From Arachnopeziza araneosa (lineage: Eukaryota; Ascomycota; Leotiomycetes; Helotiales; Arachnopezizaceae): 37,285 nucleotides of DNA. The notes under the pieces were generated by a model. It ran no database searches. It was given only the letters and a program-made list of their open reading frames with translations, and was not told the origin of the DNA. Below, piece by piece: positions 33,938 to 37,285 of the stretch. A program made the position numbers and the translations under genes. The first letter of the stretch is position 1; each line of letters opens with the position of its first letter. Location: positions 1-37,285 of the forward strand of contig QYAI01000211.1 in the NCBI GenBank assembly GCA_003988855.1. Reading direction: 5' to 3'.

Positions 33938-34492
33938 TTCACCTTAAAACAAACAAATTCCAAACAAGTCTAAGACTTTGCCAAGTTTAGCAGTTTTGGA
34001 TTAAAAGACGAAGCCGAAATCAATTCAACAAATAAGTTAAGTTAAGTTAAGTTAACTTAGTTATCAGCCAAGTCTCTTATGTAAGCTGTGTAATTAAATT
34101 TTACTTAGCCTAGTTTGGACAGGGGACCGAACCTAAATTTCTTTTGGTATCAATCCCGTCTACAATGGTAGACATCGTCACAGAATTCCATACTTCTTGA
34201 ACAATATTCTGTTTCAGAGAACATTGTATTTCTCAAATTGCTCTGCTGAGCTTCGAGCATTACTTGGTAACAGTTTTGGCCTATTAATATGCTAACCATA
34301 GTCTGGTCGACACCGAGTGCGCGCCGGTTGGAATGAAGGTCGCGATTCACCATCTCTTTTTGGTAAATGTTTCCGCTGCCAATCTCCATTTCTCCTTCAA
34401 TTCCACTTCGTCTTCGCATTGCTAGCGGTCATTATTTCTCGTTATTTTATTTATTGCTGTGGTTTCTACCTAGGTTCTGAAGGATCAGGAAG
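33938..34492. other. Divergent spacer with pentanucleotide repeat
   Basis: The spacer lies between the acyltransferase and the membrane-protein gene and should hold two promoters. A small microsatellite occurs at 34034-34053. A 30-codon frame at 34333-34425 (MKVAIHHLFLVN) lies upstream of the next gene in another frame and may act as a uORF. Confidence 0.45.
34034..34058. repeat. (AAGTT)4 microsatellite ending in a palindrome
   Basis: Four perfect tandem copies of AAGTT (34034-34053) run into AACTT, so the end forms the 10-bp palindrome AAGTTAACTT (34049-34058). It probably reflects replication slippage and may vary between strains. Confidence 0.85.
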
Positions 34493-35852
34493 ATGTTGTG
34501 CTCACGGTTCCGAATTCCAATACTGCTCGGCATCATCAGCTTGTGTTCATCAATTTATAGTGATCGGAAAGAACCCAATTCCCGAGATTCTCTAATCAAG
34601 CTCTTTCCTCCTTCGAGATTTCCAGACCGATCCATAACTTCTTTGCCTTGCAAAGAAACCACTTCGACCACTATTAAACTCGCTCCTGAGGTCTGCCTTT
34701 CGGGCGAATATCATCTGAACAACAATCTCCTGGTTACGGATCATCCTGTGTGTTTAGATGGAACCATACCCCCTATGATCTTCTACGAGAATACAGGATG
34801 TGTTGGAGAACCGAGATTCAGTATTCGTCATCCAGAACTAGCAAAGACTTGCCTAGGGAAAGAATATGCTTCAAAATCTTGGTCACTCATATTCCGATGT
34901 GGAGCAAACTCTACTAAAACTCAAGGCGCATATCACCACCAAATTGCTGTTCCTCCTAACGAGCCAGAGGAAACCGTAAACGGTGTTGTTGTATCCAGTT
35001 TCTTTCCATATTGTCCGGCGCATTGGTCCGATCCACCAATTCAAGTGGCCGTCGATTATTGCTTTAGTGGGTTCATCTTTCAATGGCTAAATACCTCTTA
35101 ATACTGTTTCTCGAGGTGCTCCTTAACCAATCATCTTTATCACTCTTGAGACATCAGCCTACCTAACATGTACAGATAAGGATACTGACGAGGTCTTGAC
35201 TTTAGGCGCAGCAGGATACGGTTTGCGAATCACAACTCCTGCTATTTGCGCCAATGGAACTCGAGCAAAATGGGCCCGCTTTGAGGACTCGAAATGCAAT
35301 AATGGAGTTTTGTCTGAGAAATATGGGTTGAGGGATATTCTTGACTCTGATATTGGATCCTGCTTTTCCGTCGAAGAGAAAATGAACGAGGGAAAAGGAT
35401 CCTACGTATTCTGGTGTGATGGGATTCAAAGAAATACAGCACCAATATCACCGTATGATGAGATGTCTGAAGCGGCTCTAGAATTCCTTCCGTCACACCA
35501 AGGAGATCTAAGTTATTCCGATTCTTCGCCTCGAAGGAGCCAGACTATTCAATCAACAGCTCCAAGATGGCCCGTATGGGTGTGGATAGGCTTGGCCGTT
35601 ACTCTTCTGTCCCTCTTTCTTCGCAGCTCTTTTTGCAAGAGGATGAAGGTCGGCAATATGCATGCTAAAGGTTCATATGCTAATACTTTAGTAGAGGCTT
35701 TGCAGACAGAAACACGGACCTCTTCACTTACGATGAGAGTTTTTGATAATGCTAATAATCAATATGGACATTCATCAATCCGTTCCTTCCATCACTCGCT
35801 TCCTGATAAAGGTTCAGAGAAATCTTACCTAAGTAGCCAGCAGTGTACCTAA
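34493..35852 (+). CDS. Predicted single-pass membrane protein with duplicated Cys-rich extracellular module
   Basis: Two exons, 34493-35066 and 35176-35852, give 416 residues. The 109-nt intron uses a GTGGGT donor and TACAG acceptor, joining AVDYCF to NKDTDEVLTLG. I do not recognise the family. Residues 1-23 are a signal peptide (RIPILLGIISLCSSIYS). The ectodomain (about 24-320) holds two related modules, about residues 64-138 and 185-274. Each has five cysteines in the same order: C, then LxVT/IT-P-x-C-x-D/N-G-T, then F-x-x-E/D...C, then (T/S)C, then S-x-x-x-F-x-C. A single transmembrane helix (about 323-345, WPVWVWIGLAVTLLSLFL) and a cytoplasmic tail rich in Ser, Thr and basic residues follow. 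This is the layout of a type I surface receptor or sensor. It lies beside a run of secreted enzymes. The start at 34493 is chosen for the signal peptide. Confidence 0.72.
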
Positions 35853-36419
35853 ATGCACAGAGGATATCCTGTGTTGGTCTGGTATAAGGATGATAAAGAA
35901 GTTGAGTGGATTGAATGATATAGGAAACTAAATCAAGACTCTTCATCTGAAACTCTGCTTTATGCTTTGAAATCTCAACCGTCAGTGCTATAACGGATAT
36001 GTATTCTTACAGTTTGATTTCTCATACAAGCGTAATATTGGTTCTTGAATGCTTTTGTAGTAATGGAAGTTATGTAACCGTTAAGATGGTTCGGCCACAA
36101 TCAGCAACATGACTCTGTCCACGGATAGCATAGGCAGCTATATTAAAGGCTTGCAGGACAGCCAGAGAAGCAAAGAGCTCCCAGTTTGTCCTTGAGCATG
36201 GTCCTGGTCACATTTTACACCAGCCTCTCGGGCTGCTGCAGATACACAGACTGTGTGACCGAGTCCCAGAAATCTCAAGAGAATCAATGATGACGCAAAG
36301 GCAAAACATCACTTGATTCGAGAATAGAGATCAACAAATGGAAGAAGAGGAAAAGACTCGGAGCTGAGAAGTCTGACCGTCTTACTTATGGCTCCATTGG
36401 GCAACGAGTGAGAACCCGA

Positions 36420-36635
36420 GGCGGATAAAATTCGTCTTCGACGAACGAAAAAATCAAAACCGCAAAATGTCAATTCTCGTCTTCAACAAGCACTTGAAAC
36501 TAAAAATGCCGAGCTCTTAGATACTTATCTTTCATTGTCTAGAATTTTATCGACTTTAGTAGAGTAAAGATTGTAGTATTTGAGCTTCGACTTTACGATT
36601 TCCCGACGCTTCGGCGAAGACGAATTTTGACCGCC
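36420..36635. mobile_element. MITE-like element with about 26-bp terminal inverted repeats
   Basis: The left arm (from 36420, GGCGGATAAAATTCGTCTTC...) and the reverse complement of the right arm (to 36635, GGCGGTCAAAATTCGTCTTC...) match over 26 positions with only three mismatches, both going on to ...CGAA. The pair encloses about 165 bp without coding capacity, giving an element of about 216 bp. This is the layout of a miniature inverted-repeat transposable element, though a long hairpin-forming regulatory structure is another reading. A convincing target-site duplication could not be identified. Confidence 0.6.
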
Positions 36636-37087
36636 TTGACCTGCAATGCCACTTTCTTGACGTACATATGTCTATATATACCTAGTTCTAGGGAGGATGT
36701 GGATATTATTCTGGATCTAAAATTTGTACGTTATCGTAGATCGTGTCAGAATTGGTTGTTCATTCCTTTGAGTGGGTGCATGGAGGATGCGCACAGTTTA
36801 GGCGTCTCCACAGCATGGAAAAAAGAGGCCGATTTTGGCACCGTGCGCTGCAACACCAAATGTTACTATTTATGCCACATTGTATCTATGCTAACTCCGA
36901 AGGAATTATTACATAGTATGTTACTTAGTAGATAGATCATTTTTCAGATGATCCCCCTTACTAGAATGTATTTAAAATTCTTAGTTGTTTTAACGTTCAT
37001 TTTCTAAATCAAGGTATCTAGAATGCCAAATCGGCCGCTTATTTCCATGCCGTGGAGGGCGTTTCCGGAGAACAAGCTTTTGGGGAT

Positions 37088-37124
37088 TGCTAAATCCTGT
37101 CCGGCACAGTGCTAAATCCTGTCC
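37088..37124. repeat. 15-bp direct repeat TGCTAAATCCTGTCC, two copies
   Basis: Copies at 37088-37102 and 37110-37124 are identical and start 22 nt apart. They could be internal repeats near the end of a DNA transposon or a binding-site pair. No function is assigned. Confidence 0.75.
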
Positions 37125-37285
37125 ACTAGCGTCGTGCGCCACCCATGTACCAGGCACATAGTAATTTATACTGTAAATCGATGCTTGTGACATATATTCT
37201 CAACATATCCGCGTAGCATCCGTGTGTCAATAATGTATTATGCAAGACACAAAATGAAGCTATTCCCAACATTAAGTACACCGCT

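Larger units (their letters stand above)
35853..37285. other. Gene-free right end with repeat-like elements
   Basis: No coding region is supported. A 102-codon frame at 36627-36935 has no recognisable features. The stretch contains a pair of inverted repeats (36420-36635) and a short direct repeat (37088-37124), described separately, and is otherwise A/T-rich. It may be a small transposon graveyard or the promoter of a gene beyond the window. Confidence 0.45.

Noticed and set aside
34333..34425. Short frame MKVAIHHLFLVN... considered as the true start of the membrane-protein gene
   Set aside because: It is out of frame with the main coding region, and splicing from its internal GTAAAT to the TGCTAG at 34425 leads to a stop before the main frame. 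Kept only as a possible uORF.
36627..36935. 102-codon frame with several cysteines
   Set aside because: Cysteines are scattered, no signal peptide at the start, and it begins inside the inverted-repeat element.

Overview
The window looks like nuclear DNA of a filamentous ascomycete. Most genes carry short introns of about 40-60 nt (a few reach 136 nt) with GT..AG ends and CTAAC/CTGAC-like branch sites. Genes lie on both strands with long spacers, and the families (Zn2Cys6 regulator, 2EXR protein, DHA1-type MFS pump, Mtc1, Rck2/Srk1 kinase) are typical of Pezizomycotina. The general feel is of a leotiomycete such as a Sclerotinia/Botrytis relative, but that is only an impression. I see no prokaryotic, viral, CRISPR, rRNA or tRNA features.

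I rebuilt the spliced genes by hand. From left to right: mitochondrial NADH-cytochrome b5 reductase (426-1619, +); MFS drug/polyamine-type transporter (1907-3952, +); 2EXR protein (4449-5705, -); Zn2Cys6 transcription factor (6808-9057, +); unrecognised protein with a duplicated WIREYRP motif (10867-11920, +); RidA-family deaminase (12606-13097, +); 59-residue predicted secreted Cys peptide (15410-15640, +); isochorismatase-fold hydrolase (16225-17108, -); 1000-residue AT-hook nuclear protein (18186-21295, -), divergent from Mtc1 (21789-23384, +); Rck2/Srk1-type kinase (25840-28012, +); secreted bicovalent FAD oxidase of the BBE type (28445-30205, -); secreted lactonase-fold protein (31164-32343, +); AATase-family acyltransferase (32440-33937, -); and a membrane protein with a duplicated Cys module (34493-35852, +).

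The right third (28.4-35.9 kb) holds oxidase, lactonase-fold enzyme, acyltransferase and orphan surface protein side by side. This could be a small metabolic or host-interaction island, although no backbone synthase is visible. The middle holds a RidA protein near a hydrolase whose layout resembles RutB, with the small secreted peptide between them.

The most novel-looking items are the duplicated-module receptor-like protein, the secreted 59-residue peptide hidden across an intron, a MITE-like inverted-repeat element at 36.4-36.6 kb, and several splicing oddities: one GC-AG intron, two NAGNAG acceptors and a 14-nt microexon. All exon boundaries are inferred from sequence signals and reading frame, and need transcript support.
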